Assembly (NCBI GenBank): GCA_019636555.1
Contig: JAHBXH010000001.1
Coordinates: 1,894,928 to 1,958,927, forward strand
Length of the DNA: 64,000 nt
Source of the DNA: Phycisphaeraceae bacterium
GTDB lineage: Bacteria; Planctomycetota; Phycisphaerae; Phycisphaerales; UBA1924
Reading direction: 5' to 3'
A program made the translations under genes and the position numbers. Shown in pieces: positions 19,162-28,474 of the stretch; within the stretch, counting starts at the first letter, position 1; each line of letters opens with the position of its first letter. The notes beneath the pieces are model-generated. The model was not told where the DNA came from. It worked only from the letters and a program-made list of their open reading frames with translations, and made no database searches.

Positions 19162-19264
19162 CCGCTCGGCCCAAACGCCGGGCCGACGTCTGGAGGTTGA
19201 CCTTTCCCGCTGCTCCGGCTAACTTTCTACCCGCTTCCGGCCGATTCGGCATGTTCGGAAGGGC

Positions 19265-19270
19265 GATAAT
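19265..19270 (+). promoter_or_regulatory. Probable -10 box of tRNA-Gly
   Basis: GATAAT lies 10 bases before the tRNA. No clear -35 is seen at the right distance, so this is tentative. Confidence 0.4.
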
Positions 19271-19280
19271 TGAAGACGAC

Positions 19281-19352
19281 GCGGGCGTAGCTCAGTGGTA
19301 GAGCGTCTCGTTGCCAACGAGAAGGTCGAGGGTTCAAGCCCCTTCGCCCGCT
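19281..19352 (+). tRNA. tRNA-Gly (anticodon GCC)
   Basis: A complete 72-base cloverleaf. The acceptor GCGGGCG pairs with CGCCCGC (T discriminator); D arm GCTC...GAGC; anticodon stem CTCGT with loop TGCCAAC and ACGAG; T arm with GTTCAAG. CCA is not encoded. A strong hairpin terminator follows 10 bases later. Confidence 0.96.
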
Positions 19353-19362
19353 TTGGAAAGAA

Positions 19363-19390
19363 AAACGCCGCCGGTCTCCCGGCGGCGTTT
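19363..19390. terminator. Bidirectional intrinsic terminator (tRNA-Gly and the convergent peptidase)
   Basis: A perfect 12-bp stem AAACGCCGCCGG / CCGGCGGCGTTT with loop TCTC. The plus strand continues TTCT and the minus strand gives TTTTTCTTTCC, so it can end both transcripts. It lies 26 bases after the stop of the minus-strand gene. Confidence 0.9.
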
Positions 19391-19416
19391 TCTATTTCGA
19401 GAGTTCGAACCCGGAC

Positions 19417-21696
19417 TCAGGGGCAGAGGAACGCGTCGTAGGCGGTGGCGAAAATCACGAAGTCGGAGTCGTCCACGAGCCCGTCGTTGTTGAGGTCCGC
19501 GGGACAGCCAACAGGCATCGACGGATCATTGCAGTCGAGCAGGTCGTAGGCCGCGGCAAAGAGCACGAAGTCTGCGTCGTCCACGAAGGTGTCGTTGTTG
19601 AGATCACCCGGGCACGCGACCGGCGCCTGCGTGACGGTGAGGAAGTTCACGTTGGTGGAGTTGCCGTCCGAGTTCGAAACGCGGACGTTGTGACCGCCGA
19701 GCGATGCGTCGGCGGCGATGACGAACGAAAGCCCTGTGACTTGTGTTCCCAGGGAGTTCGGAATCGGCGTGCCGGTCACGGTCACGCCCGTGCCGGTGGT
19801 CACCTGAACCATGGAGGAACTCGTCACGTTCTTCAGGTTGGTGCCGATCATCGTGAAGGGCAGAATCGTGCCCTGGTCGCCCGAAACCGCGTTGCCGGTA
19901 AACGTCGTGGTCGCGCCGTAAACGGACACATAGATCGTGTCGGTGCCGGTCTTGTTCTGATTGTCGCGGACGCGCAGCGTGACCGGATAGGTCCCGTTCG
20001 AGACGTAGGTGAACGTGGGCTTCGGAACGGATGCCGCGGGCGCGACACCAACCTCGAAGACGCCGTCGCCATCGAGGTCCCACTCATAGCGGTTGAGCAG
20101 CACCGCCGTCCGAGTCTCGGTCGCCTGCGAGTTGATGTCTCCGATGAAGTAGCAAGTCGTGTTGGCGGCGATCCGCTTGTTGATGCCGGCGTTGGCATAG
20201 GGGTCGGCGTAGATGTTCGTGCCGGCCTGAATCTCGAGGTCGTACAGCTGAACAATCGTGTTCGGATTCGAGCCGCCCGTCAGGTTGGCGGCGTTGTTGT
20301 CCCAGACTCGCAGCGCGTACGAGCCGGCGGGAAGATTTGTGAACGTGAACGATTCCGCCGCGCCGAGGGAAGTCGCATTGACGAGTCCGATCGAGACCGT
20401 GCCATCGTCGTTGGTCAGCTCGTAGGCGAGATCGCCGAGGCTGCTGGTGGCATACCCCGTCGTCGTGCCGGTGCAGCTGTTCGACTGCTGACCGGTGGTG
20501 TAGGTGCCTCCGGTGGGCGTCGTGATGATCTTGATGTTCTGCGTGCCGCTCAACGTAAACTTGAAGTAGTCGGCGCCGGTCGCATTCGATCCGTTGTTCC
20601 AGTAGCCGTTGAGCGAGAGATCGCGGGCAGCGATCGAGCGTGCGGCGAGATCGCCGAAGTTGACCGCCGTGCCGAGCGACTGATTTCCGCTGTAGCGATC
20701 GCCGTAGCTGCGGCCGAGAGCGCGGCGATCGTCGACGCGGACCGCGTCCGTCGAAGTCTGAATAAACGGCTCCATGAGCTTCGTGCTGTTGCACGGAACC
20801 TGGTGGATGAAGCCCAAGCCGTGGCCGTGTTCGTGCGTGCAGGTATTGCGAAAGTACCTGTAGTTGTTGGTTGTGCTGTTAAAGCTGCCGGCGTCATTGA
20901 AATAAGCCGTGTTGATGACCATGTCGCCGCCGGTCAGGGAGCCCGCGAGCCCGCCGGATGCGGGGAAACAGTTGTACGCGAGCACGCCGCTCTGACCGTT
21001 GAGTGAGATTCCGCCGATACGAATATCGCCTCTCGCGTTGTTGTGGGTCGAGCTGTTGTCCATCGCGGTGTTGTTGTCGGCGACTTCGGTGTACGTGATG
21101 CCGCCGTACTTGCGCCAAGAGCCCAGACACGCGCGGAGGTATTCACGACCGCGATCGAGATCCGTGAACTGGCTTGTGAGCGAAGCCCCGAGCGCGTTTG
21201 CGCCCGTAGCGAAGCCCGAGTTTGCGAGGCCCCAGGTCACTCCATCGTTCGGGAAACTGACCGTCAGGATGGCCAGGGAGGCCGCATTCGCCGGATAGAG
21301 CGAATTTGCGGAGCCGGTCGGCCCCCACTTGAAGGTGTCCACATTAAAGCGATCGCCGAACGGATCGTCGGGGTCCATCGGCGTCTGCGTAATGGGCAGG
21401 AACTGGAACTGATCCAGAAGATTCTGCCACTGCTCGGCGGTCAGATTCGACGCGTAGCAGTTCTGAGTGCCGTGCATCGCGCGCACGATACCCGCGCGCA
21501 TAAGCGTGGCGCTCATGGTGGTCGGCGCTTTCGCGTTGATCGCGAGTTCGAGCTGGAACGGCAGAACGCTCTTTGACTCAAAGTCCGAAGCGGGGAATGC
21601 ACCGAGCTGCGCGAGCGTCGAAGCCGCGCCGCCGCAAAGCGCGACCAGTGTGCCGACAGTGACCAAGTTCGAACGATTGTTCTTCCGAATCTGCAT
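19417..21696 (-). CDS. Secreted matrixin-like metalloprotease with PKD-like domain and paired dockerin-like repeats
   Basis: A 759-residue exported protein. Signal peptide about residues 1-30 (VTVGTLVALCGGAASTLAQ). The metzincin zinc motif HEHGHGLGFIH (HExxHxxGxxH) is at residues 288-298. It is followed by a beta-rich region, a PKD-like segment around 560-620 (YEWDLDGDGVFEVG then TYPVTLRVRD), an IPT-like stretch, and two C-terminal dockerin-like repeats (DLNNDTFVDDADFVLFAAAYD and DLNNDGLVDDSDFVIFATAYD, about 697-757) bounded by Cys-Pro. Probably a peptidase acting outside the cell. ATG 21696 gives a good signal peptide. The next gene upstream has the same C-terminal module. Confidence 0.85.
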   Translation of the reverse strand: MQIRKNNRSNLVTVGTLVALCGGAASTLAQLGAFPASDFESKSVLPFQLELAINAKAPTTMSATLMRAGIVRAMHGTQNCYASNLTAEQWQNLLDQFQFLPITQTPMDPDDPFGDRFNVDTFKWGPTGSANSLYPANAASLAILTVSFPNDGVTWGLANSGFATGANALGASLTSQFTDLDRGREYLRACLGSWRKYGGITYTEVADNNTAMDNSSTHNNARGDIRIGGISLNGQSGVLAYNCFPASGGLAGSLTGGDMVINTAYFNDAGSFNSTTNNYRYFRNTCTHEHGHGLGFIHQVPCNSTKLMEPFIQTSTDAVRVDDRRALGRSYGDRYSGNQSLGTAVNFGDLAARSIAARDLSLNGYWNNGSNATGADYFKFTLSGTQNIKIITTPTGGTYTTGQQSNSCTGTTTGYATSSLGDLAYELTNDDGTVSIGLVNATSLGAAESFTFTNLPAGSYALRVWDNNAANLTGGSNPNTIVQLYDLEIQAGTNIYADPYANAGINKRIAANTTCYFIGDINSQATETRTAVLLNRYEWDLDGDGVFEVGVAPAASVPKPTFTYVSNGTYPVTLRVRDNQNKTGTDTIYVSVYGATTTFTGNAVSGDQGTILPFTMIGTNLKNVTSSSMVQVTTGTGVTVTGTPIPNSLGTQVTGLSFVIAADASLGGHNVRVSNSDGNSTNVNFLTVTQAPVACPGDLNNDTFVDDADFVLFAAAYDLLDCNDPSMPVGCPADLNNDGLVDDSDFVIFATAYDAFLCP

Positions 21697-21898
21697 GAAG
21701 ACTCTCCCTCGAGCGCACGGCGTGAGAAACGCGGCTCGGCGTCAAAAAAAACACCTCTCGCGTGACCGCTCGTGCGGGCACAAGAAGAGAATACGACAAA
21801 ATCGGGATGAACGCGAATCGAAGAGGTCTGTTGCAAACAGTAATTCTAATTTCGGCGCGTTTGCTTATCGGACGACTTGCCTCAATTAAGGGGCAAAG
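21697..21898. other. Spacer between the two secreted-peptidase genes
   Basis: About 200 bases with no gene. On the minus strand it has a run of eight T (21744-21751) after GC-rich, partly self-complementary sequence, which may end transcription of the M14 gene, and it should hold the promoter of the matrixin-like gene. Neither site is certain. Confidence 0.35.
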
Positions 21899-23323
21899 TT
21901 ACGGACAAGTCAGACGGTCGTACGCCTCGGCAAAAATCACGAAGTCAAAATCGTCGGTGAGAGCGTCTCCGGTAAAGTCCGACGTCCGATCGGTCAGGGC
22001 GTCGTATCCAGCCGCGAACAAAACAAAGTCGCTGTCGTCGACAACGTTGTCTTTGTTCAGGTCGGCGCGGCAGAGTCCGCCGAGCATTGCATAGACCGCG
22101 GCGAGGCCGTCGTTGCCGGTGGGGATGATGAACGAAGCCGGAAGCACGAAGCCGTACTGGCCCGTGTCGCGAAGCTCCATCGTGTACGCGGTGGCTCCGG
22201 TGCTGCCGAAAAACCAATCTGGCGCCGTGCCGGAGGCGAGGTACAAAATATCGGGTCCACCGAATTGATACGACGCCCCGGTTGCCGTCGAAACCGCGGA
22301 AATCATCGCGTTGCCGATGCGGTTCAGGCTCGCGACGCCGGCGGGCGTGGTGTACTGGTAGGACCAGGGACGGAGCACCAGTTGCGAGTAGCTGTGGAAG
22401 TCGATGTGCGCGACGAGCTTGGGAATGGAAAGGGCGTAGTTGCTGAGGGCGGCGGATTCGGGCTCGGAGAACGGAGCGGTTCCGCGATAAGTCTCGCTGG
22501 AAGTAGAGCCGCTCGATCCGGAGCTCAGGCCCCAACCGACGCTCCAATTGCGGTTGAGGTCGACTCCGCGGACTGTGCCGCTGATGACGCGAGCGTTCTT
22601 GCGCCAGAGACGCTGTGTTGTCCAGGTAATGTTGTAGCCGTCGGGATTCGTGATGGGGACAAAGACGATCTCGTAGGTGTCGAGGATGTTCTTGGATCGT
22701 GAATCGGAGTTGTATGTTGCGAGCAGCTGGGTCGCGACGTAGAGGTCGGTGGTGACAGTGATCCACTCGCGCGCGTGCTGAAGGCTGTTGAAGAGGACAA
22801 CCGGCTTGCGGGGGGATCCGCCGGGCGCGGGGACCGGGCTGGTGACACGGATACCGAAGATTTCGCGGTTCTGGATCGAATTCCCGATCGAAATGCGCTG
22901 GACGAAGGCGGGGTACGTCGAGACGAGCGAGTTCACGTAATTGCTGACGCCGGTGTAATCCTGATAGGCATCGAAGAAGCCGCGATCGGCAAACGGATTG
23001 TGCATCTCCGTTTGCTCGGCATCGATGAGCGCCTGCACGTCGTCGATGATCACTTTGTAGGGAACGCCGGCCTGATTGAGCGCCGGAAGGTCGGCGGCTC
23101 TCACTCGGTAGTCGGCTTCGCCATTTGGCCCGCCGGGGCCGCACGTCCATCGATCGCCAGAAATCTGTTCCAGCAAATAGACGTCGGCGATGTTTCTTGG
23201 AGTAATGCGAACGACTTTCTGGCCGTCGAAGCGTTCCGGCACGCCGACAGAATGGGTTTCGCCCGCAAGAGCCCCGAAAGAAAACATGCCGGCGAGCGAC
23301 ATCAACGCACAGATTTTCCGCAT
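21899..23323 (-). CDS. Secreted M14-family zinc carboxypeptidase with dockerin-like C-terminus
   Basis: A 474-residue exported protein. The signal peptide ends about residue 20 (FGALA). The carboxypeptidase domain spans about 115-410, with zinc ligands His183 and Glu186 in LQHAREW and His310 in HIDFHSY, substrate-binding NRNW (257-260) and catalytic Glu383 in TMELRDTG, so the catalytic set looks complete. The tail has two dockerin-like repeats (DLNKDNVVDDSDFVLFAAGYD and TGDALTDDFDFVIFAEAYD). ATG 23323 is chosen over a start 98 codons upstream because it gives a signal peptide and leaves the FkbM gene untouched. It likely works outside the cell with the neighbouring metalloprotease. Confidence 0.9.
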   Translation of the reverse strand: MRKICALMSLAGMFSFGALAGETHSVGVPERFDGQKVVRITPRNIADVYLLEQISGDRWTCGPGGPNGEADYRVRAADLPALNQAGVPYKVIIDDVQALIDAEQTEMHNPFADRGFFDAYQDYTGVSNYVNSLVSTYPAFVQRISIGNSIQNREIFGIRVTSPVPAPGGSPRKPVVLFNSLQHAREWITVTTDLYVATQLLATYNSDSRSKNILDTYEIVFVPITNPDGYNITWTTQRLWRKNARVISGTVRGVDLNRNWSVGWGLSSGSSGSTSSETYRGTAPFSEPESAALSNYALSIPKLVAHIDFHSYSQLVLRPWSYQYTTPAGVASLNRIGNAMISAVSTATGASYQFGGPDILYLASGTAPDWFFGSTGATAYTMELRDTGQYGFVLPASFIIPTGNDGLAAVYAMLGGLCRADLNKDNVVDDSDFVLFAAGYDALTDRTSDFTGDALTDDFDFVIFAEAYDRLTCP

Positions 23324-23448
23324 TTCTCGGGCACTCCGTGGCAAGCGACCGCATGAGGCACGGAAACAAACTCGCCAGGAGCATGTTACTGCCCGATGCG
23401 AAGCTTGCACGGTAAATTGCGGCGAAAAGCGAAAAGTCCGAAAACGGG

Positions 23449-24360
23449 TTACTTCCTCGAAATCGGTGCGCGTTCGAGCGGTTGGGGCTCGGGCCGCAGC
23501 AGGTCTTCGTCGTACGCGGCGAGAATGTTGTTGTTGTTCAAGCGGTCGAAATCGGGAACCGAGAGCCGACGGTAGATCGACTTGCCGTCTTCTTTGACGT
23601 AGCCGTACGCCGGGCATTGGAGAATCTCGAGTTGTTCGAGCGTGCCCTTTGCCTTGTCTTTTCCGTGGAGCGCGATCGCCATGCGCGGTCTGTGCGAGCG
23701 GATCGTTTCGCGGCCCCCGATGAGAATCTTGACCTCGGCGCCCTCGGTATCGATTTTCATCATGGCCGGAGGGCGTACACCGGCGCGCTTTACGAACGCA
23801 TCGAGTGTTTCGAGTTCGACGGTCTCGGTTTTCGGAGGCAGTCCAAAGTGGGCTCTGCCGCTTGAAGCTTGACCACCGGAGATGCTGTTGAGCACCGCCG
23901 AGCCGGAGTTCATGTCGTCGATCTGGAGTTCTTCGGTGCCGGCGGCATCGGAGAGCGCAAGAGGCGAGATCTCGGTGGACTTCTGCATGTTGCCCAGGCG
24001 CACGTTCTCCTCGAGGAGCTCCCGGTTTTCGAGCATGGGCTCGAAGGCGTAGATGTAGCTCGCGCCGAACCAGTGGCTCATCAGGCGGGTGTAGAGTCCG
24101 ATGTTTGCGCCGATGTCGTAGACAACATCCCCCGGACGGATGAGCCGGGCAAACAGCGAAACCATGAACGCATCGTGAACGAGCGGGTGCTCCCAGAGTA
24201 AGTATCGGTGCCGGCGGAGCCGGATGGCGACCGGCCCGATGTCGCGCATTTTCGTGATGTGGCGTTTGTCGGGGATCGCCTTGACGCAGGCGCGTGCCAT
24301 CGAGTTGAGCGCCGGGCTCTTTCTGATTCCTCTCACGACCGATTGCAGCACCTGTCGCAT
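23449..24360 (-). CDS. FkbM-family SAM-dependent methyltransferase
   Basis: A 303-residue protein with the FkbM layout: SAM-binding motif DVVYDIGANIGLYTRL (about residue 80), YAFEPMLENRELLEENV, and the family Asp-Glu signature MMKIDTEGAEVKILIGG. FkbM-type enzymes O-methylate sugars and other small molecules; the substrate here is unknown, but surface-glycan genes elsewhere in the window make glycan methylation plausible. ATG 24360 is preferred to the start 14 codons upstream because AGGAG stands eight bases in front of it. It is convergent or co-directional with no obvious operon partner. Confidence 0.85.
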   Translation of the reverse strand: MRQVLQSVVRGIRKSPALNSMARACVKAIPDKRHITKMRDIGPVAIRLRRHRYLLWEHPLVHDAFMVSLFARLIRPGDVVYDIGANIGLYTRLMSHWFGASYIYAFEPMLENRELLEENVRLGNMQKSTEISPLALSDAAGTEELQIDDMNSGSAVLNSISGGQASSGRAHFGLPPKTETVELETLDAFVKRAGVRPPAMMKIDTEGAEVKILIGGRETIRSHRPRMAIALHGKDKAKGTLEQLEILQCPAYGYVKEDGKSIYRRLSVPDFDRLNNNNILAAYDEDLLRPEPQPLERAPISRK

Positions 24361-24432
24361 CGACACTCCTGAATGAATTCCGAGTGGGCGGAATATCGAC
24401 ATTCCCGCGTATCTTTCTCAGTCGATTTCTCG

Positions 24433-26040
24433 TCAGCCCGCGACGACGGAGATTTTTCGGCGGATCGAGGCACAGAGCAGGTCGGATTTCTTGCTCGCGG
24501 CACGGATGTCCGGGCCATCGGCCCTTGCTCCTTCGGCGATGATCTGAAGCGATGCGGGGGTGACTCGAACCCGCACGCCGGTCGTGATCTGCCGGTGCGA
24601 GCGATCAAGGCCGTCGGCGATCCTCAGAATGCCCGCGAGCACGCGCACGACCTGGCGCTCGCGCGCGGGCAGCGACCAGAACGGCGCGTGCTTTTCCGCG
24701 GGGAGCGACTTGCGGTGGTACCTCGCGATGTTGGCGATCACGGCTCGATCCACGGGCGAAATCCGGCCCCAATTCGCCAGCTCGATGATCCGCCGCGAAA
24801 CTTTGTGGTGCCGGTCGTAGTCGATCGGGACTCCGGTGTCGTGAAGGAGCCCAGCGCTCTCGAGCAGCTCTGTGGCATCCGGACGATCGTCGAGTGCTTC
24901 GCGGATGCGATCAACGTCCGCGAGATCGTGCAGTAGCGACACAGCGAGGTGAGCAACCTGCTCGCTGTGGGCGACTTCGTAGTGCGCCTCGCGAGCAATC
25001 GCCCGTGCACGCTCGACCATGCCGCATGCCGTCGCGCGTGCAGACATTTCGCGCAGCATGCCGTCGCGCACCCCGCCGGGGTGCGGCACGATCCGGTCCG
25101 CGCCGAGATGCTTCACAAGTGCACGCGCGACGATGACGCCCGCGGGGAGAATGTCGGCGCGATCCGGAGGGACACCGACTCTTCGCAGGAGACTTGCGCG
25201 CTGCGGAATGTCCATCCTCTCGATCGCACCGACGAGCTGCACGAGTTCCTCGGAGGCGTGGCCGGCGCGCACGAGCGAGCGTCTGCGCTGCGCGAGCATC
25301 GGCGCGAGCGCACGGTTGCCCGCGAAATCGCCGAGCAGCGCCCCGATCGCTGCGAAAGTGCCGCCGCACCCGATGACGGCGGTCGGGCTCTGAACCAGCG
25401 GCGGGAGCGCCTCCTCGATCATGCGGGCGACGTGTTTGCGCATCCGTTGCAGCGCGGATTGGGACTCCTTGCCGCCCGGAGTCTTGAACGCCGAAGTGAG
25501 CCGTACCGCGCCGAGCGGCATGGAAACCGCTTCAAACAGCACCCCTTTTCGGGCGAGACTGACTTGCACGCTGCCGCCGCCGATATCGACGATGGCAACT
25601 GTTTGGCGTTCGAGCTCAAACGCGGCGCGGCAACTGGCAAAGGCGAGTCGGGATTCCTCATCAGCGCCGATGATCTCAACGGGCAGGCCGACCTCATGCT
25701 CGAGGCGTTCCACGAAACCGGCACCGTCGGGAGACTCGCGGACCGCAGCGGTCGCGACCATTCGGATACTCCGCACTCCGTGACGGATCGCATCGAAGCA
25801 GAATTCCTTGACGGCCGCGATGGTCGCTTTCATCGCCGGTTTGGGGAGTCCCTTCCCGTTGGATAGGTTTGCTCCGAGGCGAGTTGGGCGGCGACGCTCG
25901 TCGAGGATCTTCAATTCGCCGCGTGCGTCGGCGCTGGCGAGCGCGAATCGCACCGCGTTGCTGCCGATATCGATCGCGGCGAACAGGGTCCGGGCGCCTT
26001 GGACCGGCTTGCGTGACTTGGGCATCTCGGCAAGAGCCAT
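24433..26040 (-). CDS. Ppx/GppA-family phosphatase with HD-like C-terminal domain
   Basis: A 535-residue protein of the exopolyphosphatase / guanosine pentaphosphatase family. The N-terminal ASKHA fold shows AAIDIGSNAVRFALA (phosphate-1 loop), EEESRLAFASC and VAIVDIGGGSVQVSLAR. The C-terminal region (about 330-500) has the HD-type helices GLLHDTGVPIDYDRHHKVSRR. These enzymes remove terminal phosphate from polyphosphate or convert pppGpp to ppGpp; sequence alone does not say which. Length is typical of the two-domain form. It is divergent from the DUF3467 gene. Confidence 0.9.
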   Translation of the reverse strand: MALAEMPKSRKPVQGARTLFAAIDIGSNAVRFALASADARGELKILDERRRPTRLGANLSNGKGLPKPAMKATIAAVKEFCFDAIRHGVRSIRMVATAAVRESPDGAGFVERLEHEVGLPVEIIGADEESRLAFASCRAAFELERQTVAIVDIGGGSVQVSLARKGVLFEAVSMPLGAVRLTSAFKTPGGKESQSALQRMRKHVARMIEEALPPLVQSPTAVIGCGGTFAAIGALLGDFAGNRALAPMLAQRRRSLVRAGHASEELVQLVGAIERMDIPQRASLLRRVGVPPDRADILPAGVIVARALVKHLGADRIVPHPGGVRDGMLREMSARATACGMVERARAIAREAHYEVAHSEQVAHLAVSLLHDLADVDRIREALDDRPDATELLESAGLLHDTGVPIDYDRHHKVSRRIIELANWGRISPVDRAVIANIARYHRKSLPAEKHAPFWSLPARERQVVRVLAGILRIADGLDRSHRQITTGVRVRVTPASLQIIAEGARADGPDIRAASKKSDLLCASIRRKISVVAG

Positions 26041-26186
26041 CGGTGAGCCTGGGGGTTGGGGGAGGCCGGCGCGGGCAAAGCGAGCGGACTAAACTCGCTT
26101 TCCAACCTCGCGATGGTTGTACCACAACCCGCGAGCAAACAAAAGCAGCAGCCCCGTCTCAGTTTCTGCGGGGACAGGAGTTTTCC

Positions 26187-26495
26187 ATGTCGGGCACGCC
26201 GAACCAGAACCAGCAGCAGCAAGTCGCCATCCGTATCGATGAAACCAAAATGGTGACGACTTACGCCAACACGATCCGTACGACCAACACGCAGGACGAG
26301 GTCGTGCTTGATTTCGGGCTGAATGTGCCGCAGCAGGGGCCCGATGGTCAGCAGGGGATTCATTTCGCCATCGGCAGCCGCGTGGTGATGAACTGGAACG
26401 GTGCGAAACGACTGGCGGCAACTCTGTCGGAATTGGTCCGGCGATATGACCAGGCGATGGCCGAAGCCAACAGCGCAGTCCCGCGCGTTCAGTAA
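26187..26495 (+). CDS. DUF3467 protein
   Basis: A 102-residue protein. The N-terminus is Gln/Asn-rich (GTPNQNQQQQVAIRID), then the DUF3467 pattern TYANTIRTTNTQDEVVLDFGLN, and after a glycine-rich turn, IGSRVVMNWNGAKRLAATLSELVRRYD. The family is widespread in planctomycetes and has no assigned function. ATG 26187 has the site GGACAGGAG nine bases upstream. It ends 11 bp before argC and so is probably transcribed with the arginine genes. Confidence 0.85.
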   Translation: MSGTPNQNQQQQVAIRIDETKMVTTYANTIRTTNTQDEVVLDFGLNVPQQGPDGQQGIHFAIGSRVVMNWNGAKRLAATLSELVRRYDQAMAEANSAVPRVQ

Positions 26496-26506
26496 GGAAA
26501 TGGAAA

Positions 26507-27565
26507 ATGGGAAATGCGGCGCGAAAGCGCGTCGTGATCGTCGGCGCCGGCGGATACTCCGGTGCGGAACTGGTTTCCATCCTCTCTCAGCACCCGGGTG
26601 CGGAAGTGGTGGGCTTGTTCGCATCCGCGCGCCGCGAGAAGGGCGATCAGGCGGGGAAGTTCGAAGAGATTTTTCCCCGATTTCGCGGCATTTGTGAGCT
26701 GCCCATTCTTCCAGTCGAGTTCGACGCAGTTGCCGCGCTGAAACCCGACGCGGTTTTTCTCGCGACTCCCCACGAAGCGAGCGTCGAGCTCGCCCCCCAG
26801 TTCCTGAAGACGGGGGCGGTTGTCCTCGATCTCTCCGCGGCATTTCGGCTGAAGAACCCCGGCCTCTATCCCAAGCACTACGGGTTTGAGCACGGCCACG
26901 CGGCGCTCCTGAGAGAAGCTGTGTACGGTTTGCCCGAACTCTTCCGCGAAGAAATCGCGAAGGCGTTCCTGATCGCGGTTCCTGGTTGCTACCCGACGAG
27001 CGCGATCCTGCCGCTCGCCCCGCTCAAGCGAGCCGGGCTGATTCGCGAAGGCACGCGCCCGATCGTTGATAGCGCATCGGGCGTGACGGGAGCCGGTCGC
27101 GGCGCAAACGTGAAGTACATGCTGGCGGAGGTGAGCCTGCAGCCCTACGGCGTGCTTTCGCACAGGCATCAGCCGGAGATCGACGCCTACGCCGGACTGC
27201 CCACTCTTTTTACGCCGCATCTCGTCGCGTTCGACCGCGGCATTCTTTCCATAATCCACGTCGATCTTGTGGATGGAACGACCGCTGAGAAAGTCGGCAA
27301 AGTGTTCGGCGAGGCATATGCAAACGAACAGTTTGTGAGGCTGCTGCCTTCGAAATCGTTTCCGGCCGTCAGCGACGTGCGCAACACCAATTTCTGCGAC
27401 ATCGGCTGGGCGATCGACGAAGCCAACTCTCACCTGTTGGTGTTCAGCGCCATCGACAACCTGGTGAAGGGCGCCGCGGGGCAGGCCGTGCAGTGCATGA
27501 ATATCTGCCTCGGGCTGGGAGAGGCCACCGCGCTGCGACCGAAGCAAAACGGAGATCGTTCGTGA
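26507..27565 (+). CDS. argC: N-acetyl-gamma-glutamyl-phosphate reductase
   Basis: A 352-residue NADPH-dependent enzyme of the third arginine-synthesis step. The nucleotide-binding loop VVIVGAGGYSGAELV opens the protein. The catalytic Cys is in VPGCYPTSAILPLAPL (about residue 163), and the family segment SGVTGAGRGA plus SHRHQPEID follow. Normal length for a type-1 ArgC. It overlaps argB by 4 bp. Confidence 0.96.
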   Translation: MGNAARKRVVIVGAGGYSGAELVSILSQHPGAEVVGLFASARREKGDQAGKFEEIFPRFRGICELPILPVEFDAVAALKPDAVFLATPHEASVELAPQFLKTGAVVLDLSAAFRLKNPGLYPKHYGFEHGHAALLREAVYGLPELFREEIAKAFLIAVPGCYPTSAILPLAPLKRAGLIREGTRPIVDSASGVTGAGRGANVKYMLAEVSLQPYGVLSHRHQPEIDAYAGLPTLFTPHLVAFDRGILSIIHVDLVDGTTAEKVGKVFGEAYANEQFVRLLPSKSFPAVSDVRNTNFCDIGWAIDEANSHLLVFSAIDNLVKGAAGQAVQCMNICLGLGEATALRPKQNGDRS

Positions 27566-28374
27566 GCGCATCCGGGCCGCTCATCGTGAAGATCGGCGGC
27601 ACAACGCTGGAAAACCAGGCGGAACAGGATGAGCTGTGGAAGTCGCTCGTCGCGCTCGCAGTGTCGCACGCCGGCGGTCTGATCCTCGTGCACGGGGGCG
27701 GCAAAGCGGTTGACAGGCTGATGGATCGGCTGGCAATCAAGCCGCAGCGCGTGCAGGGATTGCGGGTCACGCCCGACGAACAGATCCCCGAGATCGTCGG
27801 AGTTCTTGCGGGCACGGTGAATAAATCGCTCGTCGGGTGTATTCGGCGCGCGGGTGGCAGGGGTGTCGGACTTTCGCTGGGCGACGGGGCGATGCTGACA
27901 TGCCGCAAGGTCGCGCCGATCCCGACGGAATCGGGACCGGCGGATCTTGGGAGAGTGGGCGAGGTTGCTGGCGGCAACGCGGAATTGGCGCGCACCCTGC
28001 TTCAACACGGCTACATCCCGGTTCTCTGTTCGATCGGTCTCGATGAGTCCGGCAAGCCGCTCAATCTGAACGCCGACGATGCCGCGGCGGGGTTGGCAAG
28101 AGCGCTCAAGGCCTCTGCCCTCGTGCTGCTTACCGATGTCGAGGGAATCAAGAACAAGGCGGGTAGCCTCGTTCCACAAGCGACGCCCGAGGAAATCGAA
28201 CGATTGATCGCGAGCGGTGATGTCTACGGCGGAATGATCCCAAAGACGCGTGCCGCGGCCAAGGTCGCGAACGAGACAGGAGCGGATGTCGTCATCCTTT
28301 CCGGCGATCGACCGGAGCATCTGCTTCGCTGGTCGAAGGGTGAGCAGGTGGGGACGCGGATCACCGCCTCGTGA
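27562..28374 (+). CDS. argB: Acetylglutamate kinase
   Basis: A 270-residue amino-acid kinase that phosphorylates N-acetylglutamate. It has the phosphate-binding LIVKIGGTTLEN, the LVHGGGKAVD loop and LLTDVEGIKNKAG, the usual set. Start is GTG 27562, inside the argC stop (GTGA overlap) with GGAGA upstream, because no ATG is available before the conserved N-terminus. GLRVTPDEQIPEIVGVLAGTVNK matches the family effector-site region. Confidence 0.94.
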   Translation: MSASGPLIVKIGGTTLENQAEQDELWKSLVALAVSHAGGLILVHGGGKAVDRLMDRLAIKPQRVQGLRVTPDEQIPEIVGVLAGTVNKSLVGCIRRAGGRGVGLSLGDGAMLTCRKVAPIPTESGPADLGRVGEVAGGNAELARTLLQHGYIPVLCSIGLDESGKPLNLNADDAAAGLARALKASALVLLTDVEGIKNKAGSLVPQATPEEIERLIASGDVYGGMIPKTRAAAKVANETGADVVILSGDRPEHLLRWSKGEQVGTRITAS

Positions 28375-28474
28375 AGCAAGCGAAGTCGCTGGGTGAATTG
28401 TGAGTTTGCGCCCGGCGCGTTCATTCCAATCCCGCATATTGTCTCGATTCGCCTTCCGGAGACTCACACAGAAA

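Noticed and set aside
19417..23323. A cellulosome
   Set aside because: The dockerin-like tails are on peptidases and no scaffoldin, cohesin or cellulase is in the window.
24553..24578. A tRNA T-arm-like sequence (GGGGGTGACTCGAACCCGCAC)
   Set aside because: No matching acceptor, D or anticodon arms nearby, and it lies inside the Ppx/GppA coding sequence.
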